A stretch of DNA of 64,000 nucleotides from Terrisporobacter sp. Lineage in GTDB: Bacteria; Bacillota_A; Clostridia; Peptostreptococcales; Peptostreptococcaceae. The stretch is taken from contig JARKUZ010000091.1 of assembly GCA_029851945.1 (NCBI GenBank), positions 1 through 64,000 of the forward strand, given 5' to 3'. A program made the translations under genes and the position numbers. Within the stretch, counting starts at the first letter, position 1. Each line of letters begins with the position of its first letter. Shown here piece after piece: positions 1 through 10,100 of this stretch. The notes under the pieces are model-generated. The model saw only the letters and a list, made by a program, of their open reading frames with translations, made no database searches and was not told the origin of the DNA.

Positions 1-483
1 CATCTTTAAAAATACTGCTTTTAAAACAAGGTTAACTTGGTATGACTGTCTTACGCCTGTTTTACACCACATGGCAAAATGTTCACAATTATTAGAAGGA
101 AGTAAAAACTTTCTTTCTCCAATTCTACTTCGAGCTCTTTTTACAGTTTCCTCAGGAGAATATATTCTAAATCTTATCTTATTTTTTATTTGATAAAGAA
201 AATACAATGCTTGTGCTCCATCTACCAAATCTCTATCTAGTCCTATAGCTCTTACTCTTTCCACATAATTAGATTTATCTTTTGAAAATTTATATACATA
301 ATATTTATTAGAAGCACCAAGAAAGTTCTCCATATCTGTTTCATCTATTACCATCTTTCTTAGAAAAAAGTCCTTATCTTTACCACTATAATGAATAACA
401 TGTTCTTTATCTACAAATATTCCAAAATGATTATATATACCTTGATTAACACATATCACATCTCCGTATTGAGGTTCAACCAA
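1..483 (-). CDS. LRAT-domain (NlpC/P60-like fold) protein, C-terminus cut by the window edge
   Basis: Reading the minus strand gives 161 uninterrupted codons up to the window edge. Early in the protein there is an H-box-like stretch, HFGIFVD followed by HVIHYSG; about residue 131 there is an NCEHFA motif. A His-rich block followed by NCEHF is the signature of the LRAT/H-rev107 family (papain-like thiol hydrolase or acyltransferase fold), where the Cys is the nucleophile. The start is inferred to be TTG, 7 nt after GGGAGG; there is no ATG alternative nearby. Bacterial members are mostly uncharacterised, so the substrate is unknown. A terminator separates it from rbgA, so it is probably its own transcription unit. 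No signal peptide is visible, so a cytoplasmic location is likely. Family assignment is fairly sure; function is not. Confidence 0.75.
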   Translation of the reverse strand, partial: MVEPQYGDVICVNQGIYNHFGIFVDKEHVIHYSGKDKDFFLRKMVIDETDMENFLGASNKYYVYKFSKDKSNYVERVRAIGLDRDLVDGAQALYFLYQIKNKIRFRIYSPEETVKRARSRIGERKFLLPSNNCEHFAMWCKTGVRQSYQVNLVLKAVFLKM

Positions 484-551
484 AATATCACCTCCCAATA
501 AACATCTATATATAAATTTATGATTTTTATTTATAATTGTTATTTAATAAT

Positions 552-579
552 AAAAAAAGAAAGCAAATTGCTTTCTTTA
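552..579 (-). terminator. Rho-independent terminator of rbgA
   Basis: An 11-bp perfect stem, AAAGAAAGCAA / TTGCTTTCTTT with a 1-nt centre, directly overlaps the rbgA stop codon and runs into a T tract on the minus strand. Confidence 0.8.
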
Positions 580-1491
580 TTTATCATCATAATCAGAAGG
601 CTCTTCTAAAGATATTTGTCCTATCTTACCTTCTCTAAATTCATTTAAAACAGTGTATGCTATTCTAGTATAATCTAATTCTTGTCTTCCTAATATGAAT
701 CCTCTTTTTCTTCCTATCATCTCCATAGTTTCTAGAGCCGTCTCTCCTAGTTCTTCTAATTTATATCTAGCTTTTAATTTCTCAGGCTCTATATCCATAA
801 GTTTCTCTATAAGTTTTAACCCTAAAGTATCAACATCTAGTATCTCATCTTTTATAGCTCTACTAAATGCTAAATTTAAAGCCACTTCTTGATCTTCAAA
901 TTTAGGCCAAAGTATACCTGGAGTATCAAGCAGCTCCAAGTTTCCTTTAAGTCTAACCCATTGCTTACTCTTAGTAACACCTGGTTTATCTCCTGTTTGA
1001 GTACTTTTTCTTCCTGTAAGTTTGTTTATAAGAGTTGATTTACCTACGTTTGGAACACCAACTATCATAACCCTGATAGCTCTTTCCATTCTTCCCTTAG
1101 CTTTAAGGCTATCCATCATTTCCTTAGTAACATTTTTACATTCTTCTATTATCTTATTAACACCACTACCTTTTGTAGTAGCTACAGGTATTGCTTTTAT
1201 TCCTTGTTTAGCATAGTAGTTAACCCATTTCTTTAAGTTAGATGGATTAGCTAAATCACTTTTATTTAAAACAACAACTCTTGGTTTATCTCCAACTATT
1301 GTGTTTATTTGAGGATTTTTACTTGAATAAGGTATCCTAGCATCTAGTAACTCAATTACAACATCTACAAGTTTTAAGTTATTTTGAACTAATTCCTTTG
1401 TTTTTTTCATATGCCCTGGATACCAGTTTATATGTAAGTTATCATCTTTTAAATAATCATCATAATCACTTCTTCTATAATCTCTTGCCAT
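577..1491 (-). CDS. rbgA: Ribosome biogenesis GTPase RbgA (YlqF)
   Basis: 304 aa, the usual family size. The GTPase motifs are in circularly permuted order: NKSD (G4) at about residue 76, then the P-loop GVPNVGKS (G1) near 145, then DTPGIL (G3) near 192. This order defines the YlqF/RbgA family. The N-terminal INWYPGHMKK stretch is typical. In Bacillus RbgA drives a late step of 50S subunit assembly. The start ATG is preceded by AAGGAAGTGA at good spacing. It lies downstream of rplS, rimM and trmD, a common translation-related neighbourhood, but a terminator and about 170 bp separate it from rplS, so it may have its own promoter. Confidence 0.96.
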   Translation of the reverse strand: MARDYRRSDYDDYLKDDNLHINWYPGHMKKTKELVQNNLKLVDVVIELLDARIPYSSKNPQINTIVGDKPRVVVLNKSDLANPSNLKKWVNYYAKQGIKAIPVATTKGSGVNKIIEECKNVTKEMMDSLKAKGRMERAIRVMIVGVPNVGKSTLINKLTGRKSTQTGDKPGVTKSKQWVRLKGNLELLDTPGILWPKFEDQEVALNLAFSRAIKDEILDVDTLGLKLIEKLMDIEPEKLKARYKLEELGETALETMEMIGRKRGFILGRQELDYTRIAYTVLNEFREGKIGQISLEEPSDYDDK

Positions 1492-1608
1492 ATTATCACT
1501 TCCTTATTCTATAAGTACTTTTAATTATAATTTTATTATCCTTAATATATAGGATTTCATTTTTTTAATTTATCTATACGATTAATGAGTATTGCTATAT
1601 AAATATCG

Positions 1609-1641
1609 AAAAAAAGGAAATCCCCTTAGAGATTTCCTTAA
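1609..1641 (-). terminator. Terminator of rplS
   Basis: Minus-strand hairpin AAGGAAATC / GATTTCCTT with an 8-nt loop followed by a long T run, 20-50 nt after the rplS stop. Confidence 0.8.
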
Positions 1642-1661
1642 AAATTAACTTTTAAAAGTTA

Positions 1662-2012
1662 TTATTTATTTCTAGCTTCTTTTATTTTAGCAGCCTTACC
1701 AGTTCTAGTTCTTAAGTAATTGATTTTAGCTCTTCTTACTTTACCTTTTCTAGTAACTTCTATTTTTTCTATTTTTGGAGAGTGAACTGGGAAAGTTCTT
1801 TCTACACCAACATTGAAAGATATTTTTCTAACAGTGAAAGTTTCTCTAGCTCCTCCACCTTGTCTTTTCATTACTACACCTTCAAATACTTGAACTCTCT
1901 CTCTTTTTCCTTCAACTATTTTAACGTGTACTCTTACAGTGTCCCCAGGTCCAAAATTAGGAACTTCATTTTTTAATTGTTCTTGTTCTAATGATTTTAT
2001 TAATTCGTTCAT
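1662..2012 (-). CDS. rplS: 50S ribosomal protein L19
   Basis: 116 aa beginning [10 protein letters not shown], with the typical L19 blocks [23 protein letters not shown] and the basic C-terminus. L19 sits at the 30S-50S interface. A longer reading frame exists upstream (7 extra residues), but AGGAGGAAG placed 4 nt before this ATG decides the start. It follows trmD with a 95-nt gap that contains its own promoter and a structured leader, so L19 can be made independently of the rimM-trmD message. Confidence 0.97.
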   Translation of the reverse strand: MNELIKSLEQEQLKNEVPNFGPGDTVRVHVKIVEGKRERVQVFEGVVMKRQGGGARETFTVRKISFNVGVERTFPVHSPKIEKIEVTRKGKVRRAKINYLRTRTGKAAKIKEARNK

Positions 2013-2085
2013 TTTCTTCCTCCTAAGTATCATAGACGTTCTTAGTTACTGACCAATGTAAAAAGAGGAACGCCCGTATTCAACA
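2013..2085 (-). ncRNA. Structured 5' leader of rplS (L19-leader-like)
   Basis: The transcribed leader contains GGCGTTC (2068-2074, minus strand) which pairs over 7 bp, one G-U, with GAACGTC (2035-2041). This closes a loop just ahead of the ribosome-binding site. Rfam describes an L19 leader in low-GC Gram-positives, thought to mediate autoregulation by L19. I recognise position and general form only; I have not matched the covariance model. Confidence 0.5.
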
Positions 2086-2091
2086 GTCTTT

Positions 2092-2120
2092 ATTATACTA
2101 TAATTATTTACTTCTTACAA
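2092..2120 (-). promoter_or_regulatory. Sigma-A promoter for rplS, within the 3' end of trmD
   Basis: TTGTAA, a 17-nt spacer, then a perfect TATAAT on the minus strand. The box pair straddles the trmD stop codon, giving rplS extra transcription over trmD. Confidence 0.65.
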
Positions 2121-2803
2121 GACTTTTTATACAAATCAGGTCTTCTTTCTTTAGTAATTTTTATAGATTCTTCAAGACGCCATTTCTCTATTTTTTTATG
2201 ATTTCCAGATAATAAAACATCCGGCACAGAAATACCCATAAACTCTCTTGGTCTAGTATAATGAGGATATTCCAATAAATTATCCTTAAAGCTTTCTTCT
2301 TCAAAGGATTCATTTTGACTTAATACTCCAGGTATTAATCTAGATATAGAATCAATCATGATAAGGGCAGGAAGTTCTCCTCCTGTTAAAACATAATCTC
2401 CTATAGATACCTCATCCGTTACTATTAAGTCAATTACTCTTTGATCTATACCTTCATAGTGACCACATAATAATATTATATCTTCACTTAAAGATAAATC
2501 ACTTGCTATCTCTTGTTTATATACTTGTCCCTTTGGTGTTAAATATACAACTCTAGGATTTTCTATATTATGAGTTTCAACAATATATTTATATGTGTCG
2601 TAGATAGGCTGAGGAGTCATAAGCATACCTGCCCCTCCACCAAAAGGATAGTCATCTACTTTTTTATGTTTATTTGTTGAAAAATCCCTAATATTATATA
2701 CATGTACTTCTATTAATTCTTTTTCAATTGCTCTTTTCATAATACTTTCACTCATATAAGAGTTGAAAATATCAGGAAAAAGAGTCATAATGTGAAATCT
2801 CAT
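2108..2803 (-). CDS. trmD: tRNA (guanine-N1)-methyltransferase
   Basis: 231 aa, beginning MRFHIMTLFP as in nearly all TrmD. It has the knot-region motifs LLCGHYEGIDQRV and IGDYVLTGGELPA of the SPOUT fold that bind S-adenosylmethionine in a trefoil knot. It methylates G37 next to the anticodon in a subset of tRNAs and prevents frameshifting. The start has AGGTGA spaced 4 nt upstream. It lies 8 nt after rimM, so the two are co-transcribed. Cytosolic, essential in most bacteria. Confidence 0.97.
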   Translation of the reverse strand: MRFHIMTLFPDIFNSYMSESIMKRAIEKELIEVHVYNIRDFSTNKHKKVDDYPFGGGAGMLMTPQPIYDTYKYIVETHNIENPRVVYLTPKGQVYKQEIASDLSLSEDIILLCGHYEGIDQRVIDLIVTDEVSIGDYVLTGGELPALIMIDSISRLIPGVLSQNESFEEESFKDNLLEYPHYTRPREFMGISVPDVLLSGNHKKIEKWRLEESIKITKERRPDLYKKSCKK

Positions 2804-2811
2804 CTTATCAC

Positions 2812-3327
2812 CTAATCTAACATTCCTTTTATAGGATCTATTATCATTTTATTTTTTTTAATATCTATTTCAGGAACAAATTTAATTAATGATGGTATAA
2901 GATACTCTTTATCATTATCACCTTTTACAACATAAACATCATTAGCAGAGTATTGTAATACATCTTTTAATACTCCAACCTTTTCACCGTCTACAGTAAA
3001 TACATCTATTCCTATTAAGTCTGCTATAAAAAATTCATCTTCATCAAGGTCTACACTATCTTCTCTAGATATATAAATATTTTTAGATTTTATCTTTTCT
3101 GCAAGCTCTATAGTATCTATATCTTTTATTTTCATTATAACCATTTTGCCTTTATATCTTACTCTTTCAACTTCAAATTCCTTATTGAAGTTTTTATCTA
3201 GATAAAAGCCTTCTAGTTGGTCAAATCTATGTATATCGTCTACATAAGGATATACTTTAACTTCACCCTTTAAACCTTGAGTATTCACTATTTGACCTAT
3301 TCTAAAATGAGTTAATTTATCTTGCAT
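2812..3327 (-). CDS. rimM: 16S rRNA processing protein RimM
   Basis: 171 aa with an N-terminal RimM barrel (RIGQIVNTQGLKGEVKV) and a C-terminal PRC-barrel (FFIADLIGIDVFTVDGEKVG; YLIPSL). RimM helps 30S head maturation and binds S19. AGAAGGTGATACT precedes the ATG. It opens the rimM-trmD unit. The upstream 170 bp are very AT-rich and must hold its promoter, because a terminator ends the preceding khpA transcript, but I could not pick out convincing -35/-10 boxes. Confidence 0.95.
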   Translation of the reverse strand: MQDKLTHFRIGQIVNTQGLKGEVKVYPYVDDIHRFDQLEGFYLDKNFNKEFEVERVRYKGKMVIMKIKDIDTIELAEKIKSKNIYISREDSVDLDEDEFFIADLIGIDVFTVDGEKVGVLKDVLQYSANDVYVVKGDNDKEYLIPSLIKFVPEIDIKKNKMIIDPIKGMLD

Positions 3328-3507
3328 AGTATCACCTTCTTTGATTTCGTCTTAAAATTACATTAAAAATATCTTTAAATTTAAATATTTATTTTGTTTT
3401 TAGCCTTAAAATAGTGTTTTATATTTATCTAAACATTTAATATACTTTTTATAAATTAATGTAATTTTTCATTTTATATATTATTAATATTTTTGTTATT
3501 ATAAACA

Positions 3508-3534
3508 AAAAGGATTAGGCATATACCTAACCCT
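3508..3534 (-). terminator. Terminator of the ylxM-ffh-rpsP-khpA unit
   Basis: Minus strand GGGTTAGG, loop TATATG, CCTAATCC (8 bp with one G-U) then TTTTT, immediately after the khpA stop. Confidence 0.85.
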
Positions 3535-3535
3535 T

Positions 3536-3763
3536 CTATAATATTTCAAGAGAAACCTTGATATTTTCTTTATTTCCAGCAGACTTTAATACAGATCTTA
3601 TAGCCTTAGCTATCCTTCCCTGCTTTCCGATAACCTTGCCCACATCATCTTGAGAAACTTTAAGTTTTAAGATAACTTCATCTTTCACTAAAGTCTCTTC
3701 CACTGTCACTTCGTCAGGATTATCTACTAGAGCTTTGACAATATGCATAACTAGCTCTTTCAT
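3536..3763 (-). CDS. khpA: KH-domain RNA-binding protein KhpA (YlqC)
   Basis: 75 aa. A single type II KH domain with the core VGKVIGKQGRIAKAIR (residues about 41-56), containing the GxxG loop. KhpA pairs with KhpB/Jag to bind RNA and affects cell elongation and small-RNA biology in Gram-positives. It follows rpsP, a conserved position. TAGGAG lies 8 nt before the ATG. Confidence 0.93.
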   Translation of the reverse strand: MKELVMHIVKALVDNPDEVTVEETLVKDEVILKLKVSQDDVGKVIGKQGRIAKAIRSVLKSAGNKENIKVSLEIL

Positions 3764-3826
3764 ATATTCATCTCCTAAAAATTCTCCTAATCTGGAGCTA
3801 AATTTAAATAGTATTTAGTTTAAATA

Positions 3827-4099
3827 TTATTTAGATTGTTTTTGAGCTTCGAATTTTTCAGTTATTCCGTTGTTAGTGAATAATTTTTTAACTGTATCAG
3901 TTGGTTGAGCTCCTACTGATAACCATTTTAAAGCTTTTTCATCGTTTATTTTTACTTCTTTGTTAGCTGAAACTGGATTGTAGTATCCTATTTCTTCTAT
4001 GAATTTTCCATCTCTTGGTGCTCTAGAGTCTGCTACTACTATTCTGTAGAAAGGTTTTTTGTTAGCACCCATTCTTTTTAATCTTATTTTAACTGCCAT
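3827..4099 (-). CDS. rpsP: 30S ribosomal protein S16
   Basis: 90 aa beginning [11 protein letters not shown], with [19 protein letters not shown] and the YNP motif typical of S16. A GTG three codons upstream is in frame but overlaps the ribosome-binding site; GGAGGTGA placed 5 nt before this ATG is the better start. It sits between ffh and khpA, the standard order. Confidence 0.97.
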   Translation of the reverse strand: MAVKIRLKRMGANKKPFYRIVVADSRAPRDGKFIEEIGYYNPVSANKEVKINDEKALKWLSVGAQPTDTVKKLFTNNGITEKFEAQKQSK

Positions 4100-4139
4100 T
4101 ACAGTCACCTCCGAATTTTTTGTCTATTTTGTATATTAT

Positions 4140-5492
4140 TTATTTAAAGAAAGGAAGACCGCCTAATGCGCCTCTTTTCTTCATACCTTTTTGATTACCC
4201 ATAAACATTTTCATCATTTTTTTCATTTCATTAAGTTGTTTAACTAATCTGTTTATGTCTTGTACGCTTGTTCCACTACCTTTTGCTATCCTTCTTTTTC
4301 TTGAAGCATTTAGTATTTGTGGATTTCTTCTTTCTTCTAAAGTCATAGATTGTATTATGGCTTTAGTTCTTCTCATTTCTTTTCCATTAAGGTCTACATC
4401 ACCAAGCTGACTTTTTAAGTTACCCATACCTGGCATCATTCCTAGAATTTTATCTAGTGGACCCATATTTTCAATTTGTTCCATTTGAGTTAAGAAATCT
4501 TCAAAATCGAAATCTTGCTTTTTAATTTTATTTTCTAACTCTTTAGCCTTTTCTAAATCTATGGCATCCTGAGCTTTTTCTATTAGACTTAGTACATCTC
4601 CCATTCCTAGGATTCTTGATGCCATTCTATCTGGGTAGAATGGTTCTAAGTCATCTAATTTTTCACCCATACCTATAAATTTAATTGGCTTTTGTGTCAC
4701 AGCTCTTATTGAAAGTGCTGCCCCACCTCTTGTATCACCATCAAGTTTTGTAAGTACTACCCCATCTAGGCCTAGTGCTTCATCAAAACTTTGAGATACG
4801 TTAACTGCATCTTGACCTGTCATAGAGTCAACTACTAATAAAATTTCATGTGGTTTAATTTCAGATTTAATAGATTTTAATTCATTCATTAAATCTTCAT
4901 CTATGTGAAGTCTACCTGCTGTATCTATTATAACTAAGTCATTATTATTTTTTAATGCATGACTTAATCCTGCTTTTGCTATGTTAACAGGGCTTTCTTT
5001 ATCACCCATATTGAATACTGGTATATCTAATTTTTCTCCCACAACTTGTAATTGCTTAATAGCTGCAGGTCTGTAAATATCACAAGCTACTAATAAAGGT
5101 CTCTTACCTTGTTTTTTAAAATAGCTACCTATTTTACCTGAAGTAGTTGTTTTACCAGCACCTTGAAGACCAACCATCATAATAATTGTAGGTGGTTTCG
5201 AAGATATAGCAACCTTACTTTGAACATCACCCATTAGAGATGTAAGTTCTTCATTAACTATTTTTATAACATGTTGTGCTGGAGTTAAACTTGTCATAAC
5301 TTCTTGTCCAACACATCTTTCTTGAACCTTTTTTATAAAATCCTTAACAACTTTAAAGTTAACATCTGCCTCTAGTAGAGCAAGCTTAACTTCTCTCATT
5401 GCGTCTTTTACATCTTTTTCCGTAAGTTTTCCTTTTGATTTCAACTTACTAAGTGCACCTTGCAATTTATCTGATAAACCTTCAAATATCAT
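4140..5492 (-). CDS. ffh: Signal recognition particle protein Ffh (SRP54)
   Basis: 450 aa. N domain first, then the GTPase with P-loop GLQGAGKTT (about residue 108), DTAGR and TKLDGD. The methionine-rich M domain makes up the last third (MMPGMGNL, MKKMMKMFMG) and binds 4.5S/scRNA and signal sequences. It delivers nascent membrane proteins to FtsY. Its start ATG overlaps the ylxM stop by 4 nt, so translation is coupled. Confidence 0.98.
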   Translation of the reverse strand: MIFEGLSDKLQGALSKLKSKGKLTEKDVKDAMREVKLALLEADVNFKVVKDFIKKVQERCVGQEVMTSLTPAQHVIKIVNEELTSLMGDVQSKVAISSKPPTIIMMVGLQGAGKTTTSGKIGSYFKKQGKRPLLVACDIYRPAAIKQLQVVGEKLDIPVFNMGDKESPVNIAKAGLSHALKNNNDLVIIDTAGRLHIDEDLMNELKSIKSEIKPHEILLVVDSMTGQDAVNVSQSFDEALGLDGVVLTKLDGDTRGGAALSIRAVTQKPIKFIGMGEKLDDLEPFYPDRMASRILGMGDVLSLIEKAQDAIDLEKAKELENKIKKQDFDFEDFLTQMEQIENMGPLDKILGMMPGMGNLKSQLGDVDLNGKEMRRTKAIIQSMTLEERRNPQILNASRKRRIAKGSGTSVQDINRLVKQLNEMKKMMKMFMGNQKGMKKRGALGGLPFFK

Positions 5493-5857
5493 TTCAACAA
5501 CTCCCTACATATTTGTTCTATAGTTTCTAACTTAGGGATTAAATTAGCACAATCTCTATTTTGCAATAAATCTTGTTTAATGTCAACAATTTTATCCTCT
5601 ACAGATTTAAGGATTTTTTCTTGTTGTGTTACTTTTTCTACTAAGTGAAGTTTATCTTCATATTCTCTTAGTATTTTTTCTGAACGTTTAAGTGTATCAT
5701 AAACACCTTGTCTAGATACATTAAGATTTTCACTGATTTCTCCCAAAGAGTAATCTTCCTCATAATAAAGAGCCACTATTTCTCTTTGCTTATCAGTTAG
5801 TAATTCTTTATACTGTTCAAATAGCAACCCAATTTCAACCATCTTATCTATATTCAT
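5489..5857 (-). CDS. ylxM: YlxM, SRP-associated helix-turn-helix protein
   Basis: 122 aa with a sigma-70 region-4-like helix-turn-helix: YSLGEISENLNVSRQGVYDTLKR (in pieces, residues 36-58). The C-terminal half is a helix. YlxM is nearly always encoded just before ffh; in streptococci it stimulates SRP-FtsY GTPase activity. The clear promoter lies just upstream. Confidence 0.93.
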   Translation of the reverse strand: MNIDKMVEIGLLFEQYKELLTDKQREIVALYYEEDYSLGEISENLNVSRQGVYDTLKRSEKILREYEDKLHLVEKVTQQEKILKSVEDKIVDIKQDLLQNRDCANLIPKLETIEQICRELLK

Positions 5858-5907
5858 ATTTTCACTTCCCAGTGCATACTGTAAAGGTTATTTACTTTAC
5901 ACATTGT

Positions 5908-5936
5908 ATTTTATATTAAAACTAGATTATTGTCAA
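5908..5936 (-). promoter_or_regulatory. Sigma-A promoter for ylxM-ffh-rpsP-khpA
   Basis: Perfect TTGACA, 17-nt spacer, TAAAAT on the minus strand, about 50 nt before the ylxM start and just after the ftsY stop. Confidence 0.8.
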
Positions 5937-5956
5937 TATATATTTAGTCTAAAATT

Positions 5957-7135
5957 TTACCCAAATAAAGCCTTCGAAAATGCCTTTGCATCAAAGTCTT
6001 GTAAATCTTCTATTTTTTCTCCAACACCAATTAATTTAACAGGTACATCGACTTCTGATTTAACAGCTAGAACAACTCCACCTTTTGCAGTTCCATCTAA
6101 TTTAGTTAATACAATTCCTGTAATATCACAAACTTGCTTAAAACTTTTAGCTTGAGATACTGCATTTTGACCAGTAGTAGCATCCACCACTAATAAAACT
6201 TCTTTTTTAGCTTCTGGATATTCTCTATCTACTATTTTAAATACTTTAGAAAGTTCGTTCATTAAGTTTGCTTTATTATGAAGTCTTCCTGCTGTATCAC
6301 ATATTAATAAGTCTATATCTCTTGCTTTTGCAGCTTTTATAGAGTCAAATATAACAGCTCCTGGATCTGCACCTTCTTGGTGTTTTATTATATCTACACC
6401 ACTTCTATTAGCCCAAACCTCTAGCTGATCTATAGCAGCTGCTCTAAACGTATCTCCTGCTGCTATTAATACTTTTTTTCCTTCTTTTTTATATCTACTA
6501 GATAATTTACCTATAGTAGTAGTTTTTCCTACTCCGTTCACACCTACCATAAGTATTATAGTTGGTTTATGACTAACATCTAAAGTAGAATTCTCATTAG
6601 TTAGTATTTCTTCTACTATTAACTTTAATTCTCCTTTGACATCTTGTGGGTCCGTAATTTTTTTAGTTTTTATAGCATCAGTTAATTTATCTATTATGCT
6701 CATTGTAGTATCTACACCAACATCAGCAGTAATTAGTATTTCTTCTATTTCTTCTAATAGATCCTCATCTACTTTTGTATAAGATTTTAAAACTTGATCT
6801 ACTCTATCAGTTATTCCTTGTTTAGCTTTTGATAGACCTTGTTTTAATCTATCAAATAAGCTAACTTTAGACTCTGTTACTTCTTCTGTTTCAACTTCTT
6901 TATCATCTATAACTTCTTCATCACTTACTGAGTCAGTATTTTTTGATGTTTCTTCTATATCCTCTTCTACTATTTCTTCTTTTTCTTCCACTATAGAAGT
7001 ATCTACAGATATTTCTTCTTGTTGATTATCTAATTCTTCATTTATTTCTTCTCTTTCAACTTCTTCAGCTACAACATTTTCTACATCTTTTTTAATTTCT
7101 TCTTTTTTGCTCTTTTTGAAAAACTTTTTAAACAC
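5957..7135 (-). CDS. ftsY: Signal recognition particle receptor FtsY
   Basis: 392 aa from a GTG start. It begins with a basic membrane-targeting patch (VFKKFFKKSKKEE), then a strongly acidic Glu-rich A domain of about 100 residues, then the NG domain: P-loop GVNGVGKTTT, DTAGRLH, TKLDGTAKGG. The GTG is chosen because AGGAGGAAAAAG sits just before it and the basic N-terminus then matches other FtsY; an ATG seven codons upstream overlaps that site. Docks SRP-ribosome complexes at the membrane. Lies 27 nt after smc. Confidence 0.95.
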   Translation of the reverse strand: MFKKFFKKSKKEEIKKDVENVVAEEVEREEINEELDNQQEEISVDTSIVEEKEEIVEEDIEETSKNTDSVSDEEVIDDKEVETEEVTESKVSLFDRLKQGLSKAKQGITDRVDQVLKSYTKVDEDLLEEIEEILITADVGVDTTMSIIDKLTDAIKTKKITDPQDVKGELKLIVEEILTNENSTLDVSHKPTIILMVGVNGVGKTTTIGKLSSRYKKEGKKVLIAAGDTFRAAAIDQLEVWANRSGVDIIKHQEGADPGAVIFDSIKAAKARDIDLLICDTAGRLHNKANLMNELSKVFKIVDREYPEAKKEVLLVVDATTGQNAVSQAKSFKQVCDITGIVLTKLDGTAKGGVVLAVKSEVDVPVKLIGVGEKIEDLQDFDAKAFSKALFG

Positions 7136-7162
7136 CCTTTTTCCTCCTAAGTACATTCTTGA

Positions 7163-10100
7163 TTAAATAATATCAGTTATTTCCTCTGCTTCATTTAAGC
7201 TTAAACTAATTACTTTTGATATGGCTCTTTGCTCCATTGTAACTCCATAAATGTAATCTGCCGCTTCCATAGTACCTCTTCTATGTGTTACTGCTATAAA
7301 CTGAGTTCTGGATGTTAACTCTTTTAAGAATTCTCCAAACCTAGCTATATTACTATCATCAAGAGGAGCTTCTATTTCATCTAGTATACAAAATGGAGTA
7401 GGTTTAGCAAGTAATATTGAGAATAATATACTTATAGCTGTTAACGCCTTTTCTCCACCTGAAAGAAGATTAAGATTTTTCATTTTTTTACCTGGTGGTT
7501 TTGCAGTTATTTCTATATCACTTTCTAATATGTTTTCTTCATCTAAAATTCTTAGATTACCTTCTCCTCCACCAAACAATCTCTTATATACATACTTAAA
7601 GTTTTCATTAATTTTATAAAATTCTTCTTTAAACTGTATTTTCATATGTTCTTCTAAATCTTTTATAATCTCTTCTATAGCTTCTATGGATTTTTGTAAA
7701 TCTTCTCTTTGTTCACTATAGAAATCATATCTTTCTTTTGTTTCTTTATACTCTTCTATAGAATCCATATTAACATTACCTAGAGATTTTATATCTTTTT
7801 TTAGCGAATCTAGTATTTTTCTATTTATATCTATTTCGTCATCTTTAAGTTCTACAGCTTGTAAATATGTTAAGTTATAATCTTCGTATAATTTAAGATT
7901 ATTACTTTCTTTATTAGATTCTAATTTTTCTATTCTAGACTCAACTTTAAATATAGCTTCTTTCAACTCCATAAATTGCTTACTTATATTTTTGAGTCTT
8001 AAATTGTTATCATCTAGCTTTTGTTTTAAATTTTCTCTAGCTATCCTTTTATTTTCTAAACTTTTATTATTGTCATTTAATTGATGCTTTAAGTTTTCTT
8101 TTTCTCTAACTTCTATGATAATTTGTTCATCAATATTTTGAATTTCTTCTTCTTCTTTTTTATTTTCTTTATCTAAGAAGTCTTTCTTTTCATTAATTTG
8201 AACTATATCATTATTTATTCTTTCAATATCAGCATTAAATGATTTTAGTATCTCATTATTTTTTGTAAGCTCTATATTTAAATTATCAAACTCACTTTTT
8301 TCATTTTCATAAATCTCATTTTCTCTATCAAGTTCTTCACTTAATTTTTCAATACTAATTTTATTATCTTTATGCTTATTATCTATTTCTGTAATTTCTT
8401 TTTCTAATAATTCTTTCTTTTGAAGGGTATAGCTTAAATTAGAACCTAAATTAGTCTTTTCATGTTCTAACTTTTTAATATTAGATAAAATACTATTTAT
8501 TTCATCTTCATATCTTGAATAAGAAGAATTATTAAATATTAATTTTTTATCAATATCTCTTATTTCTGCTTCATATTTTTCTATATCTGACTTACAAGTT
8601 ACAATATCATTTTCTATTAATTGTATTTTTTCTTGCATAGATATATTTTCAGCTTTAGTATTCTTTATTTTTTCATTAAATTCATTTATAAGTCTTTTTC
8701 TTGATAAAATATTTCCGCTAGATTTTAAAGATCCTCCAGTAAGTGATCCTCCTGGATTTAATATTTCTCCATCCAGTGTTACTATCTTATATTTGTGATT
8801 AGTTTCTCTTGCAAACTTAATCCCTTCATCTATATTATTAATTACTATAGTTCTACCTAATATATTTTCTAATATATCTCTATACTTATCTTCATAAGAA
8901 ATTAAATCACTGGCTATACCAATAAACTTAGTTTTAGATTGAATATTATTTATCTTTTTAGATTTTATTATATTCATAGGTAAGAAAGTCACCCTACCTA
9001 TCTTATTATGCTTTAGATAGTTTATAGCAGCTTTTGCACTCATCTCATCTTCGGTAATAATATTTTGCATATAAGCACCAAGTGCAGCTTCTATAGCTTT
9101 TTCATACTTTTCAGGAACTGTTACAACTTGTCCTAAAGCACCATATATTCCTCTTAAATTCTTATTTTTTAATACTTCCTTAACCCCTCTATTGAAGCCT
9201 TCATAATGATTTTCCATATCAATATATACATTTAGTTTGGAAATATACTCTTTTAAAGAATAATTATTATTTTGTATTTTTAATGCTAGTGATTTATTTT
9301 CTTCATTTAATGTGTTTAATTTCACTTGAGAATTACTCATTTTATTTTTTAAATCACCAAGCTTATTTTTTTTATTGCTTATTTTGTTTTTCAATTCTTC
9401 CAGTAGAACTTCTTTTTCTTTTAATTTTATATTAGTCTCTTCTATTTCTTCATTAATACTATCATTTCTTTGATTAATATTATCTTTGTTAGCATTTAAA
9501 GTTGATAATCTATTACTTACGTCTTGTCTTTCATTAAGTAGTTTTATTATGTCATCTTTTAAATTCTCTATTTTTTCATTTAAACTTTCTATTTTCAACT
9601 TATTTGATTCATTTTTACTAGAAAATTCTCTAACTTGATTTTTAAGTTCTACTATAGAAGTTTCTTTTTCACTCTTTTCATTTAATATATTTTCTAAGTT
9701 CTCTTTATTTTCAATTAAAGATTTATTTATTCTATCTAATTCTTCTAAATTTCGTTTAATCTTATTAAAACTAGTATCTTTTCTTTGATTTAATAAATTT
9801 ATTTCATAATCTTTTTTATCTATTACTGACTTTATTGAATTAATATATTCAGTAGCTTTTTCTATAGCTTTATCTATTTCTTCTATTTGAATACTCACTT
9901 CATTTGAATCTTCTTCACAAGATAACTTTTCTTTTTCTATGTTTTCTAATTCTTCATGAAGTCCTTTAAAATGACTATTTATCTCACCTAATTGTTTTTC
10001 TATTTTTTGTATTTCCCTTATATAATTATTTACTTCTATTTTTTTTAATTGTTCGCTTAAATCTAAATATTTTTTTGCTTTAAGCTGTTGATTATATAAC

